Made by a program: the position numbers and the translations under genes | The notes under the pieces: model-generated | The model's database searches: none | What the model was told of the DNA's origin: nothing | Seen by the model: only the letters and a program-made list of their open reading frames with translations | DNA from: Yponomeuta sedellus | Taxonomy: Eukaryota > Arthropoda > Insecta > Lepidoptera > Yponomeutidae | DNA: 64,000 nucleotides | Direction: 5' to 3' | NCBI GenBank assembly: GCA_934045075.1 | Contig: OW203736.1 | Coordinates: 3,330,591-3,394,590 of the forward strand | In this document: positions 40,725 through 51,263 of the stretch, piece after piece | How positions within the stretch are numbered: position 1 is the first letter of the stretch | Layout of the letters: every line of letters begins with the position of its first letter

Positions 40725-41600
40725 AACTCGTACACTCGATTTGGTCGGCGCGCACTACACATTTTCTTGTAATGACCCTTTCCGCCACACACAAAACACT
40801 TGACCCGCCTTGCCGGACAGCGGGCGTCAGACTCGCAGCGCACGTCACCGCACGCAGCGCAGGCCCGCACCGCCGGCCACGTCGTGAAGCCGCCACCGCC
40901 GGCGCCGCCCGACCGCCACCGCCGCGTCGCGTGCCGCGTTCGGAGGCAAGCCCGGCGCGCCCGGGACCAGCTCGGTCACCGCGTCGCCTGCCGCTCCACA
41001 CTGCATCCACTGACATCTTCCGTTCACTTTTCACCCCTTCTATTTGCCGGCCTTCGTCGTTAGATATTTCCTTCGCCTGACATATCTTAACTGCCTTTTC
41101 TAGGGTCAGGTCTTCCGTCCTGAGCAATCTATCGCGGACCGCGACGTCTATCACGCCGCACACGATACGATCCCGCAGCAAACCGTCCTCCAAATGTTCG
41201 AACTCGCACTGCTGACTCAGTATTCTCAAGGCCGTCACGTACTCGTCAATACATTCTCCACTTTCCTGATTTCTCGTAAAGAATTTAAAACGCACAATAG
41301 TTGTGTTTGTCTTAGTGCCGAAGTATTCGTTAAATTTCTCGATGACCTTGACAATATTGTCGCGATCCTCTTCTTTAGCAAACCTCAACGTTGAGAAAAT
41401 GTTGTACCCCTCGGGCCCGATCAGGTTTATAAGTAGACTAGCCTGCACATCACTTGGTTCTTTGGTTACTCCTGATGCCTTCAGGAACACGTTAAATTGT
41501 TTCAACCACCTGCGCCACGCGTCAGCCCGACTTGCCGGTCCACCTTCCAGACATAGTTCCGCCGGAGGACGCGCGTGTTCTATTATTTATGGTTGATGAC
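40725..41600 (-). pseudogene. mag-like Gag with zinc knuckle, frameshifted
   Basis: Read downward, a capsid-like region (LKQFNVFLKASG, NIFSTLRFAKEEDRDN, CEFEHLEDGLLRDRIVCGV) is followed by a GC-rich Arg/Ala segment (about 41010-40880) across which the frame changes. Nucleocapsid cysteine motifs follow in the new frame (CAACGDVRCESDARC, CFVCGGKGHYKKMC). No ATG opens the capsid frame; the codon before EHARPP is ATA and may be a lost start. Gag packages element RNA. Its 3' end is cut by LINE 1 but reconnects in frame to Pol. Confidence 0.88.
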
Positions 41601-41670
41601 AATTGAAACAAGCCAATAATCACTGAAATTCGCACGCTGAAATCTGTAATTTGTACTGATTTGTAACACC

Positions 41671-41680
41671 GCTGTCACCA
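41671..41680 (-). other. Possible mag-like primer-binding site
   Basis: TGGTGACAGC on the minus strand lies 21 bases downstream of the 5' LTR. Its distance from the LTR is unusual, so the assignment is weak. Confidence 0.35.
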
Positions 41681-41701
41681 TGTAGTAAAACACAAGACGG
41701 T

Positions 41702-41781
41702 TGGACGAAGACTGATTTATTTGTCAAGCACCGCCTACCCACAATAACAATGATTACGTCTAACGGTCTACATACAGTACA
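41702..41781 (-). repeat. mag-like 5' LTR
   Basis: This 80-bp repeat matches 24811-24890 with one mismatch (G versus T near 41766). The LINE 2 sequence begins immediately at 41782. Confidence 0.82.
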
Positions 41782-44338
41782 AGCCAGTGTAAGAATGCCT
41801 TAGATTTCTTTAAAGCGCTCCCTTAGCGATTCTCTACTGTTTAAGTTGTAAATAGCTCTTATTGCTCTTTTTTGCAAGACAAATATGGTTTCTATATCTG
41901 CTGCCCGTCCCCATAATAACAAACCATACGACATGACGCTGTAAAAATAACTAAAATAGACCAGCCTCGCCGTCGACACGTCTGTAAGTTGTCTAATTTT
42001 TCTGACTGCAAACACTGCTGAACTCAACCGACCCGACAGTTTTCCAATATGCTGACCCCATTGAAGTTTTGAGTCTATCGTTATGCCTAAAAAAAGCGTG
42101 GACTCTACCAGCTCTAGCCTCTCACCAGATATTTTTAAACTCGTGTCAACATTTTTAACATTGGGTAGTGAGAATTTGATGCATTTTGTCTTTTTTGCAT
42201 TTAGCATCAGATTGTTTATAGTGAACCAGTTTAGAATAGTAGATAAAGCATTGTTTACATCGTCTACATTACTTATACCTCTGTTTACTTTAAAAATTAA
42301 GGAAGTATCATCTGCAAACAACACTATCTGCGAAAGCTTTTCTACTAGGTAGGGCAAATCATTTATATATACCAAAAAAAGGAACTGACCCAGTATAGAA
42401 CCTTAAAAGTAGGAGTCCCTCAAAGGGACTCCTACTTTTACATCAGAACCCGAGGATTTAACTCTATTAATATCAACCTTTACAATTCTGTCTGTTAAGT
42501 AAGATCGAAGAAGACTTAGTGATTTATTACTTAAACCATATCGGTGCAATTTTATGAGAAGTGTTTCGTGGTCAACGCAGTCAAACGCCTTAGAAAGGTC
42601 ACAGAAAACCCCAATGGCATCCTGCGACTCCTCCCACGCCTCAAAGATATGCTTTACTAACGCTATGCCTGCTTCCGTCGTTGAGCGGCCTTTTGTAAAC
42701 CCGAACTGTTTCTTATGGAAGAGCTTATTTATACTAAAATGAGTTTGCAATTGATGTAATATTACTTTCTCAAAAACTTTACTTAGCACCGGCAGTATTG
42801 CTATAGGTCTGAAATTATTTGGATCTTCACTATCACCAGATTTAAACAAGGGTACGATTTTACTTAACTTTAATAGATTGCGAAAGGTTCCCTGGTCAAC
42901 ACATTTATTAAAAATCAAAGCAAGGTAAGGTGCTAGAATATTGATTACAGTGGATATTAATTTAACCGATAACCCCCACAAATCTTCAGTCTTTTTTAAG
43001 TTTAACTCTTTAAATGTTTTGACAATAGTTAAGGTAGTTATATGGGAGAATTGGAAGTCAACTTTACATGGATTTGTACTTTCCAAAAGTAAGGTATCGG
43101 CTATTTGGGAGGAAGAATTTAAGCTAGCCGTTATATGCAGTGGCATGTTTTTAAAAAAAGTTTGAAATATTTCTGCTATGTCCTTCTTCGAATTAACCAA
43201 CTTACCTTCGATCTTCAACGCAAATCCCTGGTCCTTAGGTCTCGTTTTACCTGTTTCTTTGTTAATTACTTGCCAGACTGTTTTTATTTTATTAGTAGAC
43301 ACCATAATTTTTTTACTTATACTAATCGATTTGGCTGTTAAACAAGTTTGTCTAAAAGTTTTTGAATATTTTTTTACGTACTCTTTGAACGTCGGATCGT
43401 GATTGAATTGTTTTTCTTCATACAATTCATAAAGCCTTTTCCTACTTCTATATATACCTGGCGTTGCCCATTCTGAAAACCCGCTTTTTAACTCTGTAAT
43501 TTTTTTTACGTTAAAAACATGTTCAAATTCTTTTGATATGGTTGAAAACAATACTTGATATAACGTATTCGGATCATTGCTATCGAAATTCAACGAATTT
43601 AACTTTATATTTATATTTCTTTTAAATAATTCAATTTTTTTCTCTGTTATTGGCCTACAATTTAATTCATTGCATTTTTTTTGCTTCCAGTACTGTAGGA
43701 CTACCCATAGCCCGCTATGGTCCGACTGTAATTTATGTATGACTTCTTTATCTAAATATTCACAATTGCAAAAGACATTATCTATGCAGGTAGCGCTAGT
43801 AGCAGTTGTTCTAGTGGGTTCTGTAAATAAATTATCTAAATTATATGACCTGAAAAGGCTTTCGAGTTTAGTTTTAAGTGGACCTTGAACTAAGAAATCT
43901 ATATTGAAGTCCCCACACACCACTATGCTCTTCGTAGTACTGAATAGGCGTTTTAAGGCATCCTCCATAAGTAATTCAAATTCATTATAAGTTGATTGTG
44001 GCGGCCTATAAACACACATAACTATATACCTATCCAATTCCACACACGATATCTCAATTAAACGTTCAACAGATAGACTGACAATATCTTTTCTTTCTTT
44101 CATTTCCAAACTACTTTTGACAAAGATCATTGAACCTCCTCTTATTGAGTGTTGTCGGTTGAAAGTGCTTGCTGCTAAATAGTCTTTTAAAGTAAATGAC
44201 ATTTCAGAATGTTTCAGCCAATGTTCTGTTAAACACAAAATATCTACATTGAAATCTGCTAAAAATAGTTCAATTAAATTGTCTTTGCCGGAAAAACCCT
44301 GTATATTTTGTGCAACTAAATTGATACCTAACTTAGGG
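41782..44338 (-). pseudogene. LINE 2 ORF2: endonuclease and RT, broken
   Basis: The endonuclease starts INLVAQNIQGF with CLTEHWL (intact catalytic Glu), MCVYRPPQS, VCGDFNIDF and SDHSGLWVV. RT shows GDSEDPNNFRPIAILPVLSKV, FCDLSKAFDCVD and FADDTSLIF. Between them, at 42404-42440, the conserved VPQG segment is destroyed by a 17-bp palindrome (see finding), which shifts and stops the frame. Near 41800 another stop follows RFKEI. The C-terminus continues at 24810 and 21880. It is inactive, but otherwise well conserved. Confidence 0.9.
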
Positions 44339-44999
44339 TTTTCCTTTGTCTGCGATGGCAGTTTAAAGCCACTGACAGTGTGTTTGAGCCCGCTGTTGAA
44401 TTATTACTAATACTAGTAACACGGTTGTCATTCCTATCAGTTTGTGTTATAATTCCTATAACCACAGAGTCAAAAATATTGTAAGCTAACAAAGTAGCTA
44501 ACTTACGTCGACTATTTTTCGTGAGGTACACAGTATCTCGCGTCAAAAAGTAATTCTTAACAAATTTGTTAAGATCAAAAAATGATATGTCACTATGACG
44601 ACATGTCAAATGGTGAATGTGTATGTTCAAGCTATGGATGTCATTATTTTCTTTTGCTGACAGGGACTGAGAATATGGGAAAGCGCAAAACACTAATTTT
44701 CCCATCCACGGTTGGACATCTTTAGCTTGACCATATAATTCAAATATATTGTTTATATCAGTCTTTTTAACACCTTGGCTATTTCCTACTAATAATATGT
44801 AGGTTGTGTCGTTCGGTATTGGGCTTTTAAACAGCTCTTTAACAATGTCAGTAAAAATTGAATGGGGATAGCATTTATTCAGCACATTCTGTGTCAGCCT
44901 GTCATTCAACAAAGGACCTAACCCTGCACCTATCTTATCAGAGAAGATTACAGTCCTCCTTTCTTGTTTTACTGTTCAAACAGTTTCCTTTGAGGTTCA
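44328..44999 (-). pseudogene. LINE 2 ORF1 C-terminal half, SGNH-hydrolase-like
   Basis: Read downward, it begins near VIFSDKIGAGLGPLL, which matches the first block of SGNH/GDSL hydrolases in altered form. ILLVGNSQGV follows, and a C-terminal FDLNKFV...DTVYLTKNSRRKLATLLAYNI resembles the final His block. Some CR1-like LINEs carry an esterase domain in ORF1. The usual catalytic Ser and His are not clearly kept. An upstream in-frame TGA marks truncation. It overlaps the start of ORF2 by a few bases. Confidence 0.6.
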
Positions 45000-45040
45000 A
45001 ATGAAAGCCTACATGTTAGAAAAAATGTTTAAATAGTTAG

Positions 45041-47740
45041 ATGGTGGTTTTTTTTATTGCAGACCATATACGGTCTGTGGACGTCTTGGGCAAAAAAAGA
45101 AAAAAAAGGCTTCGTGAGTCCGCAGACCATATGTGGTACACCTGATTTTTTCTTTTTTTAACTATTTATAGCAGCTGGCAACACTAAATATTGACAGATT
45201 GACATTGTACCTCACTCTTCACTCGGAGAAAGTTCATTCACTCACTCCCATTTTGACGTCATGTCACTATTTGGTCGTTTTTTCGTCGGTTGGTGCAAAA
45301 ATATTTTTTTTGTGTTGTTTTGTTACATTTTTTATGAAAAATGAGTGGCAGACGGCAATATACCGATGAAGAGTTGAGAAGAATGTTGGAGGAAAGTGAC
45401 TACGAAGAAGAAGAAGAAGATTCGTCATTGGAAAGTGAGTGAATTACTTTGATGATGACGATAGTGTGGCAGACCCCGATTTTATGCCAAGTGATACCGA
45501 CATAGGATTAGAGCACCAGGTAAACTTGGATGACAGTCTTGTTCAGGATCTGCCATCTGTTCAACCATTACGATCACATTCTGATGATGAAGTTATTGAA
45601 AATACAGCGACACTTCGTAATTCTTCTGATGACAACTCTGTTGAAGTTCCCCTGCAATCTTTACGAGGCAATCGATCAAATACAGCTTCTGGTTCAACAC
45701 CTTCTCCAAGTACTTCTCGAGCAAGAGCTCCTCCAAGTACTTCTCGTGTAAGAGCTCCTCCAAGTACTAAACTTACAGAAGAAAAAATGAAAGAAATTGA
45801 TGAGCAGAACGGTTGGAACTACGAGATCCGGCCACTGAATCGCCAAGATTTTACTGTAGGCGACTTTATACATACTGAACACATACCTGAAAATGCTGAT
45901 ATTTCTATGATCTTTCGACTTTTGCTAGATGATGACGTCGTAGAATTGATGGTACAACAGACTAACTTGTACGCTGCCCAGATGATCTCTGCTGCTACAG
46001 GTACACTTGGTCGATTGACTCGATGGAAAGCCGTAAACAAAGAAGACATAGAAAAGTTTCTTGGCATTTACTTGTTGACTGGCATAATCCGATTTCCGAC
46101 ATTGGAAAGTTACTGGAAACGAGACCCAATATATTACCATCCACTTATGCACATGATAAATATGTCCTACAATCGTTTAACCGCAATTTTGTGGTGCTGG
46201 CATTTTGTAGATAATACGGCGGAGAGGGACACAAATGATCGACTATATAAAGTTAGATCAATTATAGAGATGGTAATGAAGAATTGCAGAAAACTCCTTA
46301 CTCCAAAAGACTGTATTGTCGTCGACGAGTCTATGGTTCCGTTTCAAGGGCGACTACTGATACGACAGTACAACTCAAACAAAACCCACAAGTACGGTCT
46401 AAAAATTTATAAGGCCACGACTGATGACGGTTATGCGTGGAAGTACAAAGTTTATACAGGCCAGGACCCTGTAATTTCTAATTTGGACAAACCGGGAAGC
46501 GTAATCGTTGAGTTGTGCGAAGAACTCTTGGATGAGGGAAGAATTATTGTTGCAGACAATTGGTACACGAGTATATCTTTGGCCGAATACTTAATTCGTC
46601 GTAAAACAGATCTTTGCGGCACTTTACGTAAAAATCGTAAAGATTTACCATTACTGGTAAAAAACAAAAAACTGAAAATTGGCGAGAAATCGATTGCTCA
46701 GCGCAATAACGTATCAGTTCTAAAATGGAAAGATAAAAGGGATGTTTTGATGATTTCGACGTGTCATGACGACGTAGAGACGATGACTACTGGAAGAAAT
46801 GCACGCCAGAAACCAAATATGATTCTTGAGTATAACATCCGAAAAAAAGGCATCGATCTGTCAGATGAACTGGCGAGTTATTATTCTCCAATCCGGAAGT
46901 CTTTGAGCTGGTACAAGAAGATTGCGGTGGATGTGTTGTTTGGAGTAGCCATTACAAACGCTTTATATATATACAAAAAAATGAACCCTCTAAACAAACT
47001 TACCCTCTTGCAAGCACAGACAGACGTACTGAAAAGACTTATAAGTGGAAATACTGCACAATTACCAGCTGCACCTTTACCAGGTCCCCAATTACCGCCG
47101 GCTTCACCACAGCAACACTCAACTGGAGGCTCATCACAACAGCAAAATGTCCGGCCCTCAGCAATGCAGCATTTTCTCCAACAATTGGACAGAAAAGATG
47201 GTAAAATTACCAGGCGAAGGTGCACAGGTTGTTACGATCAACTCAGATCATTAGGAGAGATACCAAAAGTCGCCACAAATAAAGCAAAACGTGTTTCGCA
47301 AGTATGCAACATTTGCCAAAAACCATATTGCTTGGTGTGTTTCCGATCAGCTCACAAATAATGTTTTACTATAAGTACCTATTGTATCTAACTTTGATTT
47401 TTTGCTCAATAAATACTTTCACTTATATTCGTGTTCATTTTTTCTTATACCAATTATAACTGACAAATACCTAAGGCAATAAAAAAATACTGACCAATTT
47501 TGACACATTCTGTTTCGTGAGATGAAACTCAAAAAAAAGGTTTTGTCGTATGTCCCAGCACTTTTTAGGTTCTCAGTGATATGTCCTGTCAAGTCCGCCC
47601 AGTATACGCAATTATCCTCTTACGTCCACAGCTCCAAAAAGCCTAGAAGTTATACCGGCAAGCAGACCATATGTGGACTGTGAACGTGTAGAGCTATCCG
47701 TCTACAGACCTCATATGGTCTGTGGACAGTGAACCTGGTA
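45041..47740 (+). mobile_element. piggyBac-like transposon 3
   Basis: The transposase (45341-47361) is flanked on both sides by copies of the palindrome GCAGACCATATNNGGTCTGTGGAC: 45059-45082 and 45122-45139 on the left, 47662-47684 and 47702-47727 on the right. These are probably subterminal binding sites. Clear terminal repeats and TTAA flanks were not identified, so the ends are approximate. Confidence 0.7.
45341..47361 (+). CDS. piggyBac transposase 3, nearly intact
   Basis: The body (about 640 codons from 45439) is fully open. ATG at 45341 starts a plausible N-terminus (SGRRQYTDEELRRMLEES) in a different frame that ends at TGA 45440, so either one base was lost near 45435 or an intron or internal start is used. 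Counting from 45439, catalytic Asp residues lie in VVDESMVPFQG (about 293), VADNWYTS (about 370) and KKGIDLSDEL (about 469). The C-terminal cysteine-rich domain reads CTGCYDQL and CNICQKPYCLVCFRSAH. A Ser/Pro repeat (STSRARAPP) lies near residues 92-110. It may be active or recently so. Confidence 0.85.
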
Positions 47741-50261
47741 AGTATGCTGCACAAGCGAGAGACACTTCGTCCGACATCGTGGCTTTACAAACCAAAACTG
47801 AGAGCAGAGCAGGCCTCCCCGTTCGTTACTCCCCGTACACACTAGAACCTCGTTATTGTATCTGTTTGGTTACAGTTACAGCTCGCAAAATGAGTACGCT
47901 CGATGAAACCGTTCCGGCGACGTCGTGAACCGTAATTGTAAAATGCGTACACACTAGAACCTCGTTACTGTATCTGTTTGGTTAGGCCGGGACTCCACCA
48001 AAGCGGAGACGAGACGAGCGGAGAGGAGATGTTTTTTAAACAACCAATAGAATTGAGTTATTGACACGTCTCCTCTCCGCTCAGCTTCAGTGGAGATCGC
48101 TGTGCGGAGATGTGTAATATTTGTATGTCGCGATGGAAGCGGAGATGTGAGCTGTGCGCGGACGACGCGCAGTGGAGAGGAGAGATGTGAGCGGCGTGCA
48201 GTGAGCGATGTCACCCTCCCCCCTCTCGCCCGCTAGCAACCCGCAGAACCCCGCGCGCGCGCCGGCCGGCCGGCCATCTTGCTAGTACCGTGCACGCGAG
48301 CACACGCTTTTATCGTGAATAATTTGTGCAGTTTGTATTTTTCAACGTAAACAATTAGTTAATTTAAATAAAATATTATTTCTTCAGGTATTTCTTTTGA
48401 TGTAGTTTGCCGATTGGAACTATTGCATTTTATACCTAAATTGCAATTTTTTGCTTGGTAGACGTTATAATTATTCTCTAGGCAATTTACAGCTTAGGTA
48501 AGTAGGTAGTTTGCTCTAGAAACATTCATTTTAGACATTTTGCATCGAGGACGAATTATTTCTTCTATCTTCTTATATAGACTGTCTGATCAAGAAGAAA
48601 AAAAAATCTAATCATAAAATTAGTATCAAATTTATTGATTTGATCAAAATTCATCGATAATGCATCAATATTTATGAATCTTGCATCAAAAGTCATGAAT
48701 CTTGTTTTAAGAATCATGATTCAGTATAAATTTTACTTTTAACAAAGTTGCTAGTATAATTATTTCACCCGGAAATTTGCAAAAACGTGGATCACAAAGG
48801 AATCTTAACTAAACTACAAAATTTGTGTGATTATAACATAATTATAAGAACCATACAAATACAATCTATAAAAATAAAGCCAAGTGTGTATCGGGCCACG
48901 CGCAATATAGGGCTTCGTAGAATGGAATATTTTTTAATCTAATTTTCAATGGGTTTTGTACGAATTTTTGCTTTTATAAGTTGTTCGCATAACTCGCTAA
49001 CTTGTAAAGACTACCTAACCTACTTAGATGTGATAGTTTTCCATTTAAGTTCATTATAATTTTATTGCTACTGACCGGAATTTTTTCACGTTTCTACAAT
49101 CAGCCGTTTAGCCGGGAAAAGGGGAGAGACTCAGAAAATTTGCCCTTTATCTGAAAAATCTTCCTACATCCACAATCTTACAATATTGCATCATAAGGTA
49201 AGTACCCTAAAAAGTTATGTTGAGGTTTTATTCTACGCAAAAAAGGGGCCGTTTGCAGCCGTCAGTCTCGATTGAAATAATTTGTTGATAAAATATCATA
49301 AACAGCTCAGGCTAGTCTACTCAGTAGTGAGCCTATGGTCTTAAATTAGGGCCAGTCATTCATATATTTTTCACTCCATCTGCTCGAAATATGCATTTTG
49401 ATGCCCAAATTTAGGACCCAAAACACGCTATTGTTGTTCAAGCTAAGATGCATCAAAGTAAATAGACTCAAAATTGGGTTTTTATCTACCTATTCACCTT
49501 TATGTACTACTTACTGAACTTCTAAACTCTTTGCTGCAAAACTTTTAAGTACCTAATTGTGAAATATTTGAAATTGGAACGCAAGTTTTTTTTTTTTTTT
49601 TAAATCATTAGGTTTAGCGGGTTTTTTTGCCTAATTTCACTTGTTTTCTCGGAAAAACATCGTCAAGCGATGATGATAGTGTCTTCTTAACATCAGATTA
49701 TATAAAACGACAGTTACATTTGAGTGGTATGTAAGTGGTATCTTTTATTTCATTCCTCTCAGATGGTAGTGAAAAGTAGAGTGTTCTACATGGGCGCAAA
49801 TCATTTTTGGTCTCGGTAGTTTTGAATCCCTCGCTCCTTCATCGATTCTTAGTTAAAGCTTTCGTTTCGCTCGGGCTTTAATGCAAGAACCGCCTGAGTT
49901 CGCTCTGGATTTTATTTCACAACCTCGACGCAATAAAATGTTATTGTTTCCTTGGTGAACAATCTACTATTTTTCATTCTTCTATCAATATTAATACCTA
50001 CATATTTTTTTATTATTCGAGGACTTCGCGTCCGTCCGTACCAATAGTATGCTAAATGGGAAATTCAATTCGAACACTGGCAACATTCATATGCTTTGCT
50101 CATATGCGGCGCGACGCCGCCGCCGCGGCGGCGCGCCGCCCCGTTCCGCACGCGTCGATCGAGCATTTAAATTTAACTGACCGGTTGGACGCTTGATAAT
50201 CATGATATTGTGCTTACATTCTCTTTGTGCTACCTAAATAGTTACGAGACACCGACAAGTA
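47741..50261. other. Non-coding stretch: TE-terminus debris and a GC-rich patch
   Basis: No gene is recognised. CGTACACACTAGAACCTCGT is repeated directly at about 47834 and 47946 (period 112). GGCCGGGACTCCACC at about 47985 and GCGGAG-rich sequence to 48200 look like PIF/Harbinger-type terminal and subterminal DNA. 48240-48290 is a CG/GGCC-rich run. 48300-50030 is AT-rich with nothing identified. 50101-50165 is strongly CpG-rich (GCGACGCCGCCGCCGCGG) and lies just upstream of the SAM-gene first exon, where it may act as a promoter. Confidence 0.5.
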
Positions 50262-50412
50262 ATGGACTACGACGAAGATCACAGTGGCGACGGAATAGAA
50301 AAAATATTAGCAGCGTGGGATGTGCCGCCAGAAGTCGTTGAGAATTTTAAAAGTAAGTAAGACCCATTTTGAGAATGTTCACGTCTCGAAACTAAACTAT
50401 TGTACGTACCTA

Positions 50413-50820
50413 TTAGATGACAAAATGCTTAGGTTTGGTTCTTAAGGTGCGTAAGGCGCCGTCAGTATAGGTACCTACTCTTCGCCCGGCATTCTAAGCC
50501 CCAACTTTACCTACCAACCAAAGCTTACTAAATTCTGGTAGCCAGTAGGTACCAAGATGTTTAGATTGTTTCTTGGATTGAGTTCCACGGTACGCCCTAT
50601 GGTACAGCACCATAGCTACCTCTTGTATCATAGGTTGCCCGCAAAATCTCAAGATCTGCCACGTGGAAGCTTTGTTGCGTCCCCCTCTCCGCAAATACAT
50701 TATTTGTATTTTTGTAATATTAGGTACATACTACATAATATTCCTTTAGAGCCTTTGTTACACCTTTGTACTACCATACATGATTGTGTTCTGTGCAATA
50801 AATAATTTACTAATAATAAT
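50413..50820. other. Possible LINE 3' end in intron 1 of the SAM gene
   Basis: The stretch ends with AATAAATAATT and a TAATAATAATAA tail (50797-50822), like a truncated non-LTR 3' end. No RT remains, so the call is weak. Confidence 0.3.
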
Positions 50821-51263
50821 AATGCTTGTAACAACTCCTTGACAGTCTTGGGAGCTTAATTTAATAGATACCTACTTAGGTTATCGACGGAAATAACCTA
50901 CGCTAATCCAGTAACAAAGTTCTTGACACAAGACATTTGAAATCTGGAATAAAAGAATTTGTCATTTTTATCCGACTACGGCGGCGGAACCCAAAATGAA
51001 GTAAATATGTTTGCGCGAATGTCATAGGCCCCTTGCGCACTAGCGGTCAACCGCGGGGGCGGCTAACCGCGCGGTCTGCCGCTTTCCCAGTTTAATATGC
51101 AACCGCCTGTGATTGTACGCACTTGACCGCCGCAAAGTTTCAACCGCGGCGGTTGAATGGAGAGCTGCGGCCCGCTCCGCGGCTAGCCGCCATCTTGCTT
51201 GTACGCACTTGCGATTTCAGTTTGCGGCGAGCCGCCGATGGGTTAAGTACGTGAGTCGCAGTC

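Larger units (their letters stand above)
24811..41781 (-). mobile_element. mag-like Ty3/Gypsy retrotransposon, split by LINE 1 and a CMC-like element
   Basis: Two 80-bp repeats (24811-24890 and 41702-41781; TG...CA on the minus strand, one mismatch) are the LTRs. Very short LTRs are characteristic of mag elements. Gag (41600-40725), a sliver (35842-35804) and protease-RT-RNaseH-integrase (28203-25088) read on the minus strand. The frame reconnects exactly when LINE 1 (35843-40724) and the CMC-like element (28204-35803) are removed. Without them it is about 4.5 kb. No target duplication is evident at the outer ends. Confidence 0.9.
41782..45040 (-). mobile_element. LINE 2, 5' part
   Basis: An APE-type LINE on the minus strand: ORF1 C-terminal half (44999-44328) and most of ORF2 (44338-41782). 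The rest is at 24810-24796 and 21880-21046. The 5' end is truncated or decayed near 45000-45040, because a stop precedes the first recognisable ORF1 codons. The tail type (AATTTGA repeats) resembles LINE 1. Confidence 0.85.

Noticed and set aside
40770..41080. Plus-strand Arg/Ala-rich ORFs over the GC-rich gag segment.
   Set aside because: They are antisense shadows of the mag-like gag, open only because of high GC content.
50494..50805. Short ORFs on both strands.
   Set aside because: No recognisable domain; the region looks like a decayed LINE 3' end.
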